A stretch of 42,676 nucleotides of DNA. It comes from a bacterium (GTDB lineage Bacteria; Cyanobacteriota; Vampirovibrionia; Gastranaerophilales; UBA9971). Below the pieces are notes generated by a model that searched no databases, was not told the DNA's origin, and saw nothing but the letters and a program-made list of their open reading frames with translations. The DNA is taken from the NCBI GenBank assembly GCA_037147175.1, contig JBAWVS010000023.1, forward strand, positions 1 to 42,676, in the 5' to 3' direction. Positions 15,081 to 24,415 of the stretch are shown piece after piece (position 1 is the stretch's first letter; each line of letters opens with the position of its first letter). The translations under genes and the position numbers were made by a program.

Positions 15081-18000
15081 ATGAAAAATTTTAATTTTCA
15101 AGATCATGGCGAAACATTAAGCAATAGCTGGATGAACTCTATAAGACAGATATACCTGAAAAACGATATAACTCTTCCGGAATTTTCTTCGGGCAATACT
15201 AAAGCGATTAAGAAATTAAAAATTGCCGAACAAACAATAAGTGCTGAAGTTAAAGGAACAGATACCGGATTACATAACGTCAGAATAACTTTTAAAGAAA
15301 TTGACAAAAACACAAAAGAGCAGCTTAAAGCAAATATAGCTTTGCATCCGTCGATAGCGGCCGATATTAATCTGGGGTACTTTTCCGAACAATTTATAGA
15401 GTTAATTAAACGCATTGAAAATGAAGATCTATGTATTTTTTCGCAAAATTTAGATGATATAAAAACATCATGCACTTGCGGAAAAAATCTTTTTTGCCAG
15501 CATATTTCTTCTGTTTATAAGGCTGTTGAAAAAGAAATCAATAAAAATCCCTTTGTAATTTTAAATTTAAAAGGTTTTTCTACACTTGAATTAATTGAAG
15601 CAACAGGCTTTCAAAATGATTACATTAAAAAACTCGGTCGGAATATGCACAACAAATTCAGATTAACTTCAGAATTTAAATTTAACACTGAAAAAGAACC
15701 CCCTGCACTTAAAAACTTTAACGATTTTTCTTTCCCTAAAGTAGATATTCAAAATTTATTCTTTATGCTTCCAAGTGATCCTTTGTTTTTTGAAAGGAAA
15801 GATTTTAAGACAAAATTACTAAATATTTATGAAACTGTTGAAACCGATTTAGAGAGCATTTTAATTACAGAAAAATTACCGCCTGTGCGAGATACGGAAT
15901 TTTACCTGTATTATTCAGATGATAATGTGCTTAAAGCTTTTGTTTCACCGGAAAACAGCTTTATGTATTACTTAAAATCAAAAGGCTCCCGTGTGCGTTA
16001 TTCATCAAAATCTTTAACAGTACCTGTTTTTAACGAAATAGAACAAAAAATTTCATTACAGGAAAAATATGGAGTAAGCGTTCTTGCAGATATTGTTTTT
16101 GACTATTTTCTGTTTCTCTCTCTTGGCGACAATACTCAAGAGATGACGCCTTCTTCTCAATTTTTAAAGACTACGGCTTCTCTGGCGATTGAGATGGTAA
16201 AATCCCTCTCGTTTATTCCTGAAGTTACAATGGAGAACAGCACTAATTTCCGTTTAAGATATGTGCCTATGTCTAATAAAATCAATCTTGACGAAATTAT
16301 TAAGTATCATAAATTTATCATGCCGGTAAATTTTATATTCAAGGACAAAGGAAATCAAATTATTGATCAGGACGCCTCTTATGATTTTCTTTCTATGTTT
16401 TTAACCCACATAATACATAAAGTGTCATTTTTAAGAGCTTCCAAGTTAAAAAATGACGGAATTACAGGTCTTTTTACCAAAGTCGATTCTTTTAGCGCAA
16501 TTACGTCTGAAGGAAAAAATATTGCATTAAGCATTTCAAACTGGCTGGAAGTTGTTTCCGGAAAAAATAAAACTATCAGACCTGTTATAAGAATTGAAAA
16601 GCTTAATAACATCAACGATTTTGGAGTTTATATTGATATTATTAATCTTGAAAACAACGAAATAACAACTCTTTCAAGACTTTTTGAAAACGAAAAAGAG
16701 ATTTTTTCGACTTCTATAGAAAAAGTCAGGTCTGAGATAATGGGACAAATTTTAATAGCGGCACATTATATGCCTTTATTAAAAGACATTCTTGACTCAA
16801 AAGGTTTAGAATCGCCTGTTATTGATTTGAAAGAAATTTTAGAAATAATATCCAAAACTTCTGTTTTTTTAAATGAGCTTGAAATCAAAATTGTAATTCC
16901 AAAAGAGTTAAAAAAATTGATTTCTCCTCGTATTTCATTAAAAGCAGGATTTAGAAAAACCAAAAATTTTGACATAAATTCTTTATTTGACGAAAAAAGC
17001 GGGTCATCAATTTCTTTTAAAGAAATTCTGAATTTTTCCTACGAAATTGCAATAGGAGATGAAAAAATTTCCAGAGAAGAATTTTTGGAACTGGTAAAAA
17101 CTGCCGATGGAATTGTTAAATACAAAGAAAATTATATTTTATTAAAGCCTGAAGAAATTAATTCCATTATTGAGAGGCTGCAAAAACCTGTGCCGGAATT
17201 CTCAAATTCAATGGAATTAATGCATTCAGCTTTTTCAGGCTTATATGATGACATAGATTTTGATATTGATGATGCTTTTAAAAGGGCTCTTGATGATTTT
17301 CTGAAAATTGAGGAAATTACTATTCCTGAGGGATTAAACGGAACACTTCGTCCTTATCAGGAAAGAGGTTTTAAATGGTTATATTCAAATACAATGAGGA
17401 ATTTTGGCTCATGTATGGCTGATGATATGGGACTTGGCAAAACAATACAGGTTATAAGTCTTCTTTTGAAACTAAAAGAAGAAAATAAACTTGCCAAACC
17501 CGCTCTTATTATTTGCCCTACAACACTTGTGGGCAACTGGTACAAAGAATGTGTGAGATTTGCACCTGATTTAAAGGTTTTTATCTATCACGGAATTGAC
17601 AGAAATATGGAATTTGCCGGAGCTGATCTTGTTGTTACTACTTACGGACTTCTTAGAAACGATATAGAGAAATTCAAAGAAAAAGAATGGGATTTTGTCA
17701 TTATTGATGAAGCCCAGAATATAAAAAACCCTGATGCCGCCCAGACTGTTGCCGTCAAATCAATCAAAACAAAAACATATATTGCGATGACAGGAACACC
17801 TGTAGAAAATCGTTTGAGCGAGCTGTGGAGCATCTTTGATTTTACAAATAAAGGCTATCTGGGCAATTTAAGAAGCTTTCAGCAAAACTATGCCTTTCCT
17901 ATAGAAAAATTAAGAGATGAAGAAAGAATAGAAAAGCTTAAGCTTGCGACATCTCCTTTTACACTGAGAAGATTAAAAAGTGACAAAACAATCATAAATG

Positions 18001-18746
18001 ACCTCCCTGAAAAGATTGTTTTTGATGAATATTGTTATCTTACAAAAGAGCAGGCGGCACTTTATGAAAAAGTGCTGGAAAATTCTTTTAAAGAACTGAA
18101 AGGAAAAACAGGAATTCACAGAAGAGGACATATTTTTAAGCTTATTACTTCGCTAAAACAAATATGCAATCATCCTACCCAGTATACAAAAACAGACAAA
18201 CCGACAAAAATTTTATCGGGGAAGACAGAAAAAGCTTTCTCTATAATTGAGCAAATACAGGAGCAGAAAGAAAAAGCAATAATATTTACTCAATATAAAG
18301 AAATGGGTGATTTGTTGCTAAGTATGCTGAAAGACGAATTTAACATTGATGCGCCGTTTTTTCATGGAAGCGTTACCCGCAAGGCAAGAGATGAGATGGT
18401 TGAAGCGTTTCAAACCAGTGATGATACAAAGCTTATGATTATTTCATTAAAAGCAGGTGGAACAGGGCTTAATTTGACTGCTGCAACAAACGTGATTCAT
18501 TATGATCTATGGTGGAATCCCGCTGTTGAAGACCAAGCGACAGACAGAGCTTATAGAATAGGGCAAACAAATAATGTAATCGTTCACAGATTGATTACGC
18601 TGGAAACTTTTGAAGAAAAAATTGATGAAATGATTAAATCAAAAAAAGAACTGGCTGATTTGACTATTTCGTCCAGTGAAAAATTAATAACGGAACTTTC
18701 TAACCAAGAATTAAAAGAAATATTTAGTTTAACAAGAAGTTTATAA
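15081..18746 (+). CDS. SNF2-family helicase with N-terminal SWIM zinc finger (1221 aa)
   Basis: This is a large SWI2/SNF2 ATPase of the bacterial HepA/RapA-like group. A SWIM zinc finger lies near the N-terminus (C131, C133, C139, H141 in CTCGKNLFCQH). A long central region follows. The ATPase core has a Walker A DMGLGKT (about 782-788), a DEAQ box (about 876), TGTPVENRLSELWSIFDF, and helicase C-terminal motif VI with DQATDRAYRIGQ (about 1151). Such proteins translocate on duplex DNA and remodel protein-DNA complexes such as RNA polymerase. The SWIM finger suggests DNA or protein binding. SD AGGAAA lies before the ATG. It is monocistronic. Confidence 0.93.
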   Translation: MKNFNFQDHGETLSNSWMNSIRQIYLKNDITLPEFSSGNTKAIKKLKIAEQTISAEVKGTDTGLHNVRITFKEIDKNTKEQLKANIALHPSIAADINLGYFSEQFIELIKRIENEDLCIFSQNLDDIKTSCTCGKNLFCQHISSVYKAVEKEINKNPFVILNLKGFSTLELIEATGFQNDYIKKLGRNMHNKFRLTSEFKFNTEKEPPALKNFNDFSFPKVDIQNLFFMLPSDPLFFERKDFKTKLLNIYETVETDLESILITEKLPPVRDTEFYLYYSDDNVLKAFVSPENSFMYYLKSKGSRVRYSSKSLTVPVFNEIEQKISLQEKYGVSVLADIVFDYFLFLSLGDNTQEMTPSSQFLKTTASLAIEMVKSLSFIPEVTMENSTNFRLRYVPMSNKINLDEIIKYHKFIMPVNFIFKDKGNQIIDQDASYDFLSMFLTHIIHKVSFLRASKLKNDGITGLFTKVDSFSAITSEGKNIALSISNWLEVVSGKNKTIRPVIRIEKLNNINDFGVYIDIINLENNEITTLSRLFENEKEIFSTSIEKVRSEIMGQILIAAHYMPLLKDILDSKGLESPVIDLKEILEIISKTSVFLNELEIKIVIPKELKKLISPRISLKAGFRKTKNFDINSLFDEKSGSSISFKEILNFSYEIAIGDEKISREEFLELVKTADGIVKYKENYILLKPEEINSIIERLQKPVPEFSNSMELMHSAFSGLYDDIDFDIDDAFKRALDDFLKIEEITIPEGLNGTLRPYQERGFKWLYSNTMRNFGSCMADDMGLGKTIQVISLLLKLKEENKLAKPALIICPTTLVGNWYKECVRFAPDLKVFIYHGIDRNMEFAGADLVVTTYGLLRNDIEKFKEKEWDFVIIDEAQNIKNPDAAQTVAVKSIKTKTYIAMTGTPVENRLSELWSIFDFTNKGYLGNLRSFQQNYAFPIEKLRDEERIEKLKLATSPFTLRRLKSDKTIINDLPEKIVFDEYCYLTKEQAALYEKVLENSFKELKGKTGIHRRGHIFKLITSLKQICNHPTQYTKTDKPTKILSGKTEKAFSIIEQIQEQKEKAIIFTQYKEMGDLLLSMLKDEFNIDAPFFHGSVTRKARDEMVEAFQTSDDTKLMIISLKAGGTGLNLTAATNVIHYDLWWNPAVEDQATDRAYRIGQTNNVIVHRLITLETFEEKIDEMIKSKKELADLTISSSEKLITELSNQELKEIFSLTRSL

Positions 18747-18770
18747 AGCCGTCACGAAAAACAAACTTGA

Positions 18771-19238
18771 TTAATTTGAATACACCAGAGTTTTTTCAGC
18801 TAAATTTATTTCTTTATAAAGTTCTTCTATTGTTTCAAATTTTTTAAATACCGATAAATATCTTAGATAAGCTATTTCGTTGACAGGTTTAAGATATTCC
18901 AGAATTTTTTCTCCGATATAAGCGCCGGTTATTTCTTTTTTTCCAAGAATTGAAATTCCAAATTCTATCCGTGCTGCTATTTCTTGAATGATTTCCTGTT
19001 CTATTTCATATTTTACACAGGCATTAGAGATACTTTTAATAATTTTTTCTCTCGAATATTCTTCTTTTGATTTATTTTTTTTGATAACCATTATCGGAGA
19101 GATTTCAACTCTTTCATAAGTGGTAAATCTTTGCTGACAGTTTTCGCATTCTCTGCGTCGTCTTATGCAGGCTTTTTCTGATGACATGCGTGATTCAAGA
19201 ACTTTGGTGTCTTCGTGATTACAAAAAGGACAAATCAT
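18771..19238 (-). CDS. nrdR: Transcriptional repressor NrdR (155 aa)
   Basis: It represses ribonucleotide reductase genes, sensing dATP/ATP through an ATP-cone. The N-terminal zinc ribbon is CPFC...CENC, followed by the signature RRRECENCQQRFTTYERVE. The ATP-cone begins MVIKKNKSKEEYSREKI. The frame extends to a TTG six nt upstream, but AGGGGA lies 7 nt before the ATG at 19238. It follows lgt on the same strand after 270 nt and has its own presumed promoter inside a palindrome. No nrd gene is in the window. Confidence 0.95.
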   Translation of the reverse strand: MICPFCNHEDTKVLESRMSSEKACIRRRRECENCQQRFTTYERVEISPIMVIKKNKSKEEYSREKIIKSISNACVKYEIEQEIIQEIAARIEFGISILGKKEITGAYIGEKILEYLKPVNEIAYLRYLSVFKKFETIEELYKEINLAEKTLVYSN

Positions 19239-19396
19239 ACTCAATCCCCTAATCGTGTTAATAAATCTTTTTTATACCTTTACTAACTCTTGGTCAGCAT
19301 TCCTGTTTTTGGAAAAAGTTAAGTATATCAGTCCTTTCACGTTTTAATAAATCCAAAAACAAATTTAAATTTCACAAGTTTACTATAAAAGCTTTT

Positions 19397-19430
19397 AAAA
19401 CATTATATAGTATAATGTTTTGCCCTTTAA
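19397..19430 (-). promoter_or_regulatory. Palindromic operator overlapping the presumed nrdR promoter
   Basis: AAAACATTATA (19397-19407), centre TAG, and TATAATGTTTT (19411-19421) form a perfect 11+11 bp palindrome. On the minus strand TTAAAG (19430-19425), 17 nt, TATAAT (19407-19402) make a promoter whose -10 lies within it. The position suits autoregulation by NrdR or control by another dimeric repressor. Confidence 0.5.
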
Positions 19431-19511
19431 CAGGTTAAAATAATAATATTATTAAATAATAGCATAATTTATTCCTCTATCGACTAATTATTAAAAGTTT
19501 TTACGATTAAT

Positions 19512-20297
19512 TTATTTCTGTTTCAGTACTTTATAAAACCCTGCAACACCTGCTGCAAGCATAACAATACTGATAAATTGAGCTATATGCATGCCAAAAA
19601 CAGAATAGATATTGTCTATTCTCAATCCTTCAATTACAAATCTTCCCAAGGAATATAAAATAAGATAAGAGAAGGTTATTGAACCTGTTTTTTCTTTAAA
19701 AAATTTTCTGACAACAGTTATTAATATTATGAAAACAACTATGTTCCAGAGCGATTCGTATAAAAAAGTCGGATGAAAATATTCAAAATTCATATATTCC
19801 TGCGGTCTGTTTGCAAGCGGAATATATAATTTCCATGGCAAATCAGTAGGACTTCCAAATGCCTCCGAGTTAAAAAAGTTTCCCCACCTCCCAATAGCCT
19901 GGGCAAATATCATTCCATAAGCAAAAAGATCTGTATATTTAAGCAAAAACAGCTTATGGCGTTTTGTGTAAAAATAAATTATAAGTATGCCTCCAACAAT
20001 TACGCCATGTATTGAAAGACCGCCTCTCCATGTCATAAAACTTTCCGGAAGATGATGAGAGTAATAATTCCAGTCAAAAATCACATAATACAGCCTCGCA
20101 AAGACAATTCCGCCTATAAGCAACAGGGTCGACAGATCAATTATATGTTCCTGCGTTTTATCTTCGGGATAATCTTTTTTGGCTATTCTTAATGTTATAA
20201 AAAGCCCGACAAGAAATGCAACGGCAATTATTATGCCATACCAGTAAATTGTCAGCGAACCCATATGAAATGCAACTGCTCCGGGTGATTTTAGCAT
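19512..20297 (-). CDS. lgt: Phosphatidylglycerol-prolipoprotein diacylglyceryl transferase (261 aa)
   Basis: It attaches diacylglyceryl to the lipobox cysteine of prolipoproteins at the inner membrane. The N-terminus GSLTIYWYGIIIAVAF is typical. The Lgt signature is AIGRWGNFFNSEAFG, and LYSLGRFVIEGLRIDN is near the C-terminus. About seven hydrophobic segments are present. It is divergent from the coiled-coil protein gene and upstream of nrdR. Confidence 0.95.
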   Translation of the reverse strand: MLKSPGAVAFHMGSLTIYWYGIIIAVAFLVGLFITLRIAKKDYPEDKTQEHIIDLSTLLLIGGIVFARLYYVIFDWNYYSHHLPESFMTWRGGLSIHGVIVGGILIIYFYTKRHKLFLLKYTDLFAYGMIFAQAIGRWGNFFNSEAFGSPTDLPWKLYIPLANRPQEYMNFEYFHPTFLYESLWNIVVFIILITVVRKFFKEKTGSITFSYLILYSLGRFVIEGLRIDNIYSVFGMHIAQFISIVMLAAGVAGFYKVLKQK

Positions 20298-20385
20298 TTT
20301 AATTAACCTTTTAATGATTATCGCAAAATTAACAGAAGAGTAATATTTTAACGAAAAAACAAAAATTAAAAAATAACCACTTTGT

Positions 20386-20428
20386 CGTTTTGTTTTATCG
20401 TTTTGTAAATGAATGTTAAGCGTTTTGT
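20386..20428. repeat. Three direct repeats of CGTTTTGT
   Basis: CGTTTTGT occurs at 20386-20393, 20399-20406 and 20421-20428 in the 407-bp divergent gap between lgt and the coiled-coil gene. Steps are 13 and 22 nt. They could be binding sites for a regulator. Apart from the inverted repeat at 20443-20484 and a weak promoter, I see no gene in the gap. Confidence 0.35.
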
Positions 20429-20442
20429 AAAGATTTTTCTGA

Positions 20443-20484
20443 CTGTTAATATTTAATTATTAATTATTTTTTATATATTAACAG
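20443..20484. promoter_or_regulatory. Inverted repeat CTGTTAATAT / ATATTAACAG
   Basis: Perfect 10-bp arms at 20443-20452 and 20475-20484 enclose 22 nt of A/T. This could be an operator or hairpin. A TATAAT at 20629-20634 further downstream is the likely -10 for the gene at 20705. Confidence 0.3.
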
Positions 20485-20704
20485 CTTATTAAATATTTTA
20501 AATATATATGGATTTATTTTATCACAAAAAGCAAAAATGCTTACACAGAGTGCATTTAACGGCAAAATTCATTGTTTTCAAGCTTACCATGAGCTATAGA
20601 GCAATTCTATAAATTTAATTGTTTTTATTATAATAACGAAACAAATAAATATTATATTTTCAAGGAAGGCTAATCAATACGCATTTTGGGAAGGAGCAAG
20701 GATT

Positions 20705-21181
20705 ATGTCACTTGTATCATCTGTTATGGCTGACATGCAGTACAGCATGATGGCCAGCGATTGCGAAGACAAGGCGGCAAATATAGCTGCTAAGTTAAAA
20801 AGTGTAACAGAACAGGGATCTGAACTAGGCAAGATGCTTAGTAATATTGAAAATCAAATAGATATGGCAAAGTATTCTTTTAGAGAACTCGAGTCCTACG
20901 CATGGACAGCCTCTAATTCTCAAAACCCACAAGCACAACAGGTTATGGGAATGGTTAACCAAAGAAAATCTTATTGCCAACAAGTATTTAGCAGTTTACA
21001 ACAAAGAAAAGTCCAGTTAGAAGCAGAAAAGAAAAGATTTGCAGCACAAGAAAAAGAACTTACGGCACAACAAACTCAAAATGATGTAATGAAAAAGTTT
21101 GCAGATGCAGCAAGTCAAAAGTTCAAAGGATTTATCGATGGCGCTATCAAGAGATTCTTCGGCGGCGGCGGCGGTCAATAA
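20705..21181 (+). CDS. Coiled-coil helical protein with Gly-rich tail (158 aa)
   Basis: No family was recognised. It is almost wholly helical and Gln/Lys/Glu/Ala-rich, with heptad-like stretches at about residues 20-60 and 85-135. It ends in a basic amphipathic segment and a Gly5-Gln tail (FFGGGGGQ). The N-terminus (SLVSSVMADMQYSMMASD) has no signal peptide. A strong SD (AAGGAG, 8 nt before ATG) and a very stable terminator directly downstream suggest a well-expressed single-gene transcript. It could be a secreted helical protein, a structural filament subunit or a chaperone-like protein; the sequence does not decide. Confidence 0.7.
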   Translation: MSLVSSVMADMQYSMMASDCEDKAANIAAKLKSVTEQGSELGKMLSNIENQIDMAKYSFRELESYAWTASNSQNPQAQQVMGMVNQRKSYCQQVFSSLQQRKVQLEAEKKRFAAQEKELTAQQTQNDVMKKFADAASQKFKGFIDGAIKRFFGGGGGQ

Positions 21182-21230
21182 TAACCGAATTGAACAACTT
21201 GCTCCTAATGAGAAAAGCCTTCATACAGAA

Positions 21231-21260
21231 GAAGGGCGGTGGCGACCGCCCTTCTTTTTT
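21231..21260 (+). terminator. Strong intrinsic terminator
   Basis: GAAGGGCGGT (21231-21240), loop GGCG and ACCGCCCTTC (21245-21254) give a GC-rich 10-bp stem followed by a T-run. It ends the coiled-coil gene 50 nt after its stop. Confidence 0.92.
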
Positions 21261-21322
21261 GTTGAACAAATCCTATAATTATTCACACCAATCCAACATT
21301 TATTTTTCAAAAATATTTGCTG

Positions 21323-21427
21323 TCAGCAATTTAAGTCTTTGGGCGGCAAAGCTTTTCTCATTGCATATATAAAGAAAAGTCCCGAGAAAATTATGCCTAT
21401 TGTGGATATAATAAACAGTATTTGCAT
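21323..21427 (-). CDS. Very small single-pass membrane protein (34 aa)
   Basis: The frame encodes a short hydrophobic helix (ILFIISTIGIIFSGLFFIYA) followed by a basic tail (MRKALPPKDLNC). The ATG lies 2 nt after the stop of the 77-aa membrane protein. That gene's last codons, GGA GAT, supply the SD GGAGAT, so the two are translationally coupled. No family was recognised. The good SD, coupling and membrane-protein composition make it likely to be real. Confidence 0.55.
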   Translation of the reverse strand: MQILFIISTIGIIFSGLFFIYAMRKALPPKDLNC

Positions 21428-21429
21428 TA

Positions 21430-21663
21430 TTAATCTCCTGTCTTTTTAATAAGTCTGTAAATTTGTTTATTTAAATCATTGATAATCATTATTGCATTTA
21501 TCAAAAAAATTAAACCAAATATTAAGAGTATATATTTATTAATGTTATTTAGATTAGTAAATAACGTAGCAACCCCTCCTGATAAACCTATAGAAACTGC
21601 CCAAAACATCTTAACAGTTTCAGTTAAAAATTTGATTTCTTCCTTTATTGATTCATTATTCAT
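21430..21663 (-). CDS. Small two-helix membrane protein (77 aa)
   Basis: Two hydrophobic helices (about residues 18-36 and 43-62) are separated by a short Asn-rich turn, with an acidic/Lys N-terminus and a basic C-terminus. No family was recognised. No SD precedes the ATG. TATAAT lies 7 nt upstream of it on the minus strand, so the mRNA may be leaderless. Coupled to the 34-aa frame downstream. Confidence 0.55.
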   Translation of the reverse strand: MNNESIKEEIKFLTETVKMFWAVSIGLSGGVATLFTNLNNINKYILLIFGLIFLINAIMIINDLNKQIYRLIKKTGD

Positions 21664-21797
21664 AGCTTAAATTATACCTGATTTATTTAAAATTATAAAA
21701 AAATTATTAAAATAAACTCATTTAAAAATTATATAGATTAAAGTAAAGTTATAATTATATTAAAATAGAGAAAAAAGTTGTAAGGAGGATTGTAAAG

Positions 21798-24413
21798 GTG
21801 ATTGATTTTAATAAATTAACTCAGCAAACTCAAAATCTTGTAATGGCAGCACAAAACATAATGGCACGCTTTAATAACGGACAGCTTCTTCCTGAGCATT
21901 TGCTTCTTGCGATGCTTGAAGACGAAAAAGGTTTCTCTGTAACTATTTTTAATAAATTAAAAGCTAATATCCCTTTAATTAAAGAACAAACAGAAAAAGT
22001 TCTTGCCCTTAAACCAAAGCTGGCTTACCCCCCATCACCGGGGCAAATATATATAAGTATGGAACTTAAAAGTCTTTTTGATATGGCAGAAGAAGAAGCA
22101 GCCAGACTAAAAGACAGTTATATAGACATCGGGCATGTTTTACTGTCAATGAGCAGCAACAGGTCTGCCGATTGCGGAAAGATTTTAAATGATAACGGCA
22201 TTACCAAAGAAGCCTTGTACAAGGTGCTTAAGGAAATACGAGGAACAGCGTCTGTTAACAGCCCTGATGCGGAAAATAAATATCAGGCTCTTGAGAAGTA
22301 CAGCATTGATTTGACGGAACTTGCCAGAAAAGGTAAGCTTGACCCTGTTATAGGCAGAGATGAAGAAATAAGAAGAACCATACAGGTTTTAAACAGAAGA
22401 ACAAAAAACAATCCTGTGTTAATAGGCGAACCTGGTGTCGGTAAAACTGCTATTGCCGAGGGATTAGCTCTCAGAATCATAAAAGAAGACGTGCCTGAAG
22501 GTTTAAAAGGAACAAAGTTGATTTCTCTGGATATGGGTTCACTTGTTGCAGGTGCAAAATTTCGCGGAGAATTTGAGGAAAGGCTTAAAGCTGTCTTAAA
22601 AGAAGTTCAAAGCAGCGAAGGCGAAATCATTATGTTTATTGATGAGCTTCATACTGTCATTGGTGCAGGTGCAAGCGAAGGGTCAATGGATGCAGGCAAC
22701 ATATTAAAACCGCTTCTGGCAAGAGGTCAGTTGAGATGCATAGGCGCAACCACAATAAATGAATACAGAAAATATATCGAAAAAGATGCCGCCTTTGAAA
22801 GAAGATTTCAGCCGGTGTTGATTGATGAGCCGTCTATCGAAGATACTATAAGTATTCTTAGAGGTTTAAAAGAACGCTATGAGGTTCATCATGGAGTCAG
22901 AATAAAAGATTCCGCACTTATTGCTGCGGCAAAACTTTCCGACAGGTACATAACCGACAGATTTTTGCCTGATAAAGCTATTGATCTTATAGATGAAGCA
23001 GCTTCAAAGCTCAGAATTGAAATTGACAGTATGCCGGCAGAAATTGACACGCTTGAAAGACAAAAAACCCAGCTTGAAATTGAAAGAGAAGCGATCAAGA
23101 AAGAAACTGACCAAATTTCAAAAGAAAAAATTGCCCAGCTTAATGTCCAGATTGAAGTTTTTCAAAAAGAGATTAATTCTTTAAGAAAGCAATGGGAAGC
23201 TGAAAAAAATTCTATTTCTTCCTTCAGCAAAATAAAAGAAGAGATAGAAACAACAAAACAGCAAATAGAAAACGCTGAAAGAGAAGCAGATCTGGCAAAA
23301 GCAGCGGAATTAAAATACGGAAAGCTTATTGAACTTGAAAAACAATTGAAGACAGAGGATGACATCCTTACAAAACGTGAATCTAAAAATGTGATGCTTA
23401 AAGAAGAAATTGATGAGGAAGATATAGCTGAAGTTGTTGCAAAATGGACGGGAATTCCCGTTCAAAAGCTGCTGGAAAGCGAACTTAGAAAACTTCTTCA
23501 GATGGAAGCCGAACTTCATAAAAAAGTTATCGGACAGGATGAAGCAATTATTGCAGTCTCCGAAGCAGTACGAAGGGCAAGAGCCGGACTTAAAGACCCT
23601 AACAGACCAATCGGTTCGTTTATTTTTCTCGGGCCGACAGGTGTCGGTAAAACAGAACTCGGCAAAGCGCTCGCAGGCTTTTTATTTAATGATGAAAATG
23701 CTCTTGTCAGGATTGATATGACCGAATATATGGAAAAACACTCTGTTGCAAGACTTATCGGAGCGCCTCCGGGATATGTCGGTTACGAAGAAGGCGGTCA
23801 ACTCACAGAGCAGGTTCGCAGAAAGCCTTACAGCGTTGTGCTTTTTGACGAAATAGAAAAAGCTCATGGAGATATATTCAATATAATGCTCCAAATTCTT
23901 GATGATGGTCGGCTTACTGACTCAAAAGGCAGGACTGTAGACTTTAAAAATACGGTTATAATTATGACAAGCAATATTGGAAGCAACATTATTCTTGAAG
24001 GAACTTTAAGTCAGATAGTTTCTCACGGAAACGGATTCGGTTCTGTAAAAGAGCGGGTCATGGAGATAATGAAACAGCAATTTAAACCCGAATTTCTTAA
24101 CAGAATTGATGAAATAGTTTTCTTTAGCGGTTTATCCCTTCAACAGCTTGGAGAAATAGTTGATATTCAGGCTGATAATCTCAAAAAACTTCTTAAAGAA
24201 AGGGATATTACTATTGAACTTACAGAAGATGCCAAAGAAATTCTTGCAACAAGAGGTTATAATCCTGCATACGGAGCAAGACCACTTAAACGTGTTATTC
24301 GTCAGGATATAGAAAATCCTCTTTCCAAAAAAATACTCGGAGGCGAGATTATTGAAGGCGATAATATACTTGTGGACGTAAAAAATGACGATATTACTTT
24401 TATAAAAAAATAA
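21798..24413 (+). CDS. clpB: ATP-dependent disaggregase ClpB (871 aa)
   Basis: It solubilises aggregated proteins with DnaK. The order is: Clp N-domain repeats; AAA1 with Walker A GEPGVGKT (210-217) and Walker B IIMFIDELH; a long coiled-coil middle domain (about 405-525) that marks ClpB rather than ClpC; linker VVAKWTGIPVQKL; AAA2 with Walker A GPTGVGKT (612-619); and a C-domain ending RPLKRVIRQDIENPLSKKIL. The start is GTG with AAGGAGG 9 nt upstream. A TATAAT at 21750-21755 is the likely -10. No CIRCE element was seen. Confidence 0.96.
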   Translation: MIDFNKLTQQTQNLVMAAQNIMARFNNGQLLPEHLLLAMLEDEKGFSVTIFNKLKANIPLIKEQTEKVLALKPKLAYPPSPGQIYISMELKSLFDMAEEEAARLKDSYIDIGHVLLSMSSNRSADCGKILNDNGITKEALYKVLKEIRGTASVNSPDAENKYQALEKYSIDLTELARKGKLDPVIGRDEEIRRTIQVLNRRTKNNPVLIGEPGVGKTAIAEGLALRIIKEDVPEGLKGTKLISLDMGSLVAGAKFRGEFEERLKAVLKEVQSSEGEIIMFIDELHTVIGAGASEGSMDAGNILKPLLARGQLRCIGATTINEYRKYIEKDAAFERRFQPVLIDEPSIEDTISILRGLKERYEVHHGVRIKDSALIAAAKLSDRYITDRFLPDKAIDLIDEAASKLRIEIDSMPAEIDTLERQKTQLEIEREAIKKETDQISKEKIAQLNVQIEVFQKEINSLRKQWEAEKNSISSFSKIKEEIETTKQQIENAEREADLAKAAELKYGKLIELEKQLKTEDDILTKRESKNVMLKEEIDEEDIAEVVAKWTGIPVQKLLESELRKLLQMEAELHKKVIGQDEAIIAVSEAVRRARAGLKDPNRPIGSFIFLGPTGVGKTELGKALAGFLFNDENALVRIDMTEYMEKHSVARLIGAPPGYVGYEEGGQLTEQVRRKPYSVVLFDEIEKAHGDIFNIMLQILDDGRLTDSKGRTVDFKNTVIIMTSNIGSNIILEGTLSQIVSHGNGFGSVKERVMEIMKQQFKPEFLNRIDEIVFFSGLSLQQLGEIVDIQADNLKKLLKERDITIELTEDAKEILATRGYNPAYGARPLKRVIRQDIENPLSKKILGGEIIEGDNILVDVKNDDITFIKK

Positions 24414-24415
24414 AT

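Noticed and set aside
21190-21372. Open frame of 60 codons after the coiled-coil gene
   Set aside because: It runs straight through the GC-rich terminator hairpin at 21231-21254, has no SD and lies opposite the small 34-aa frame.
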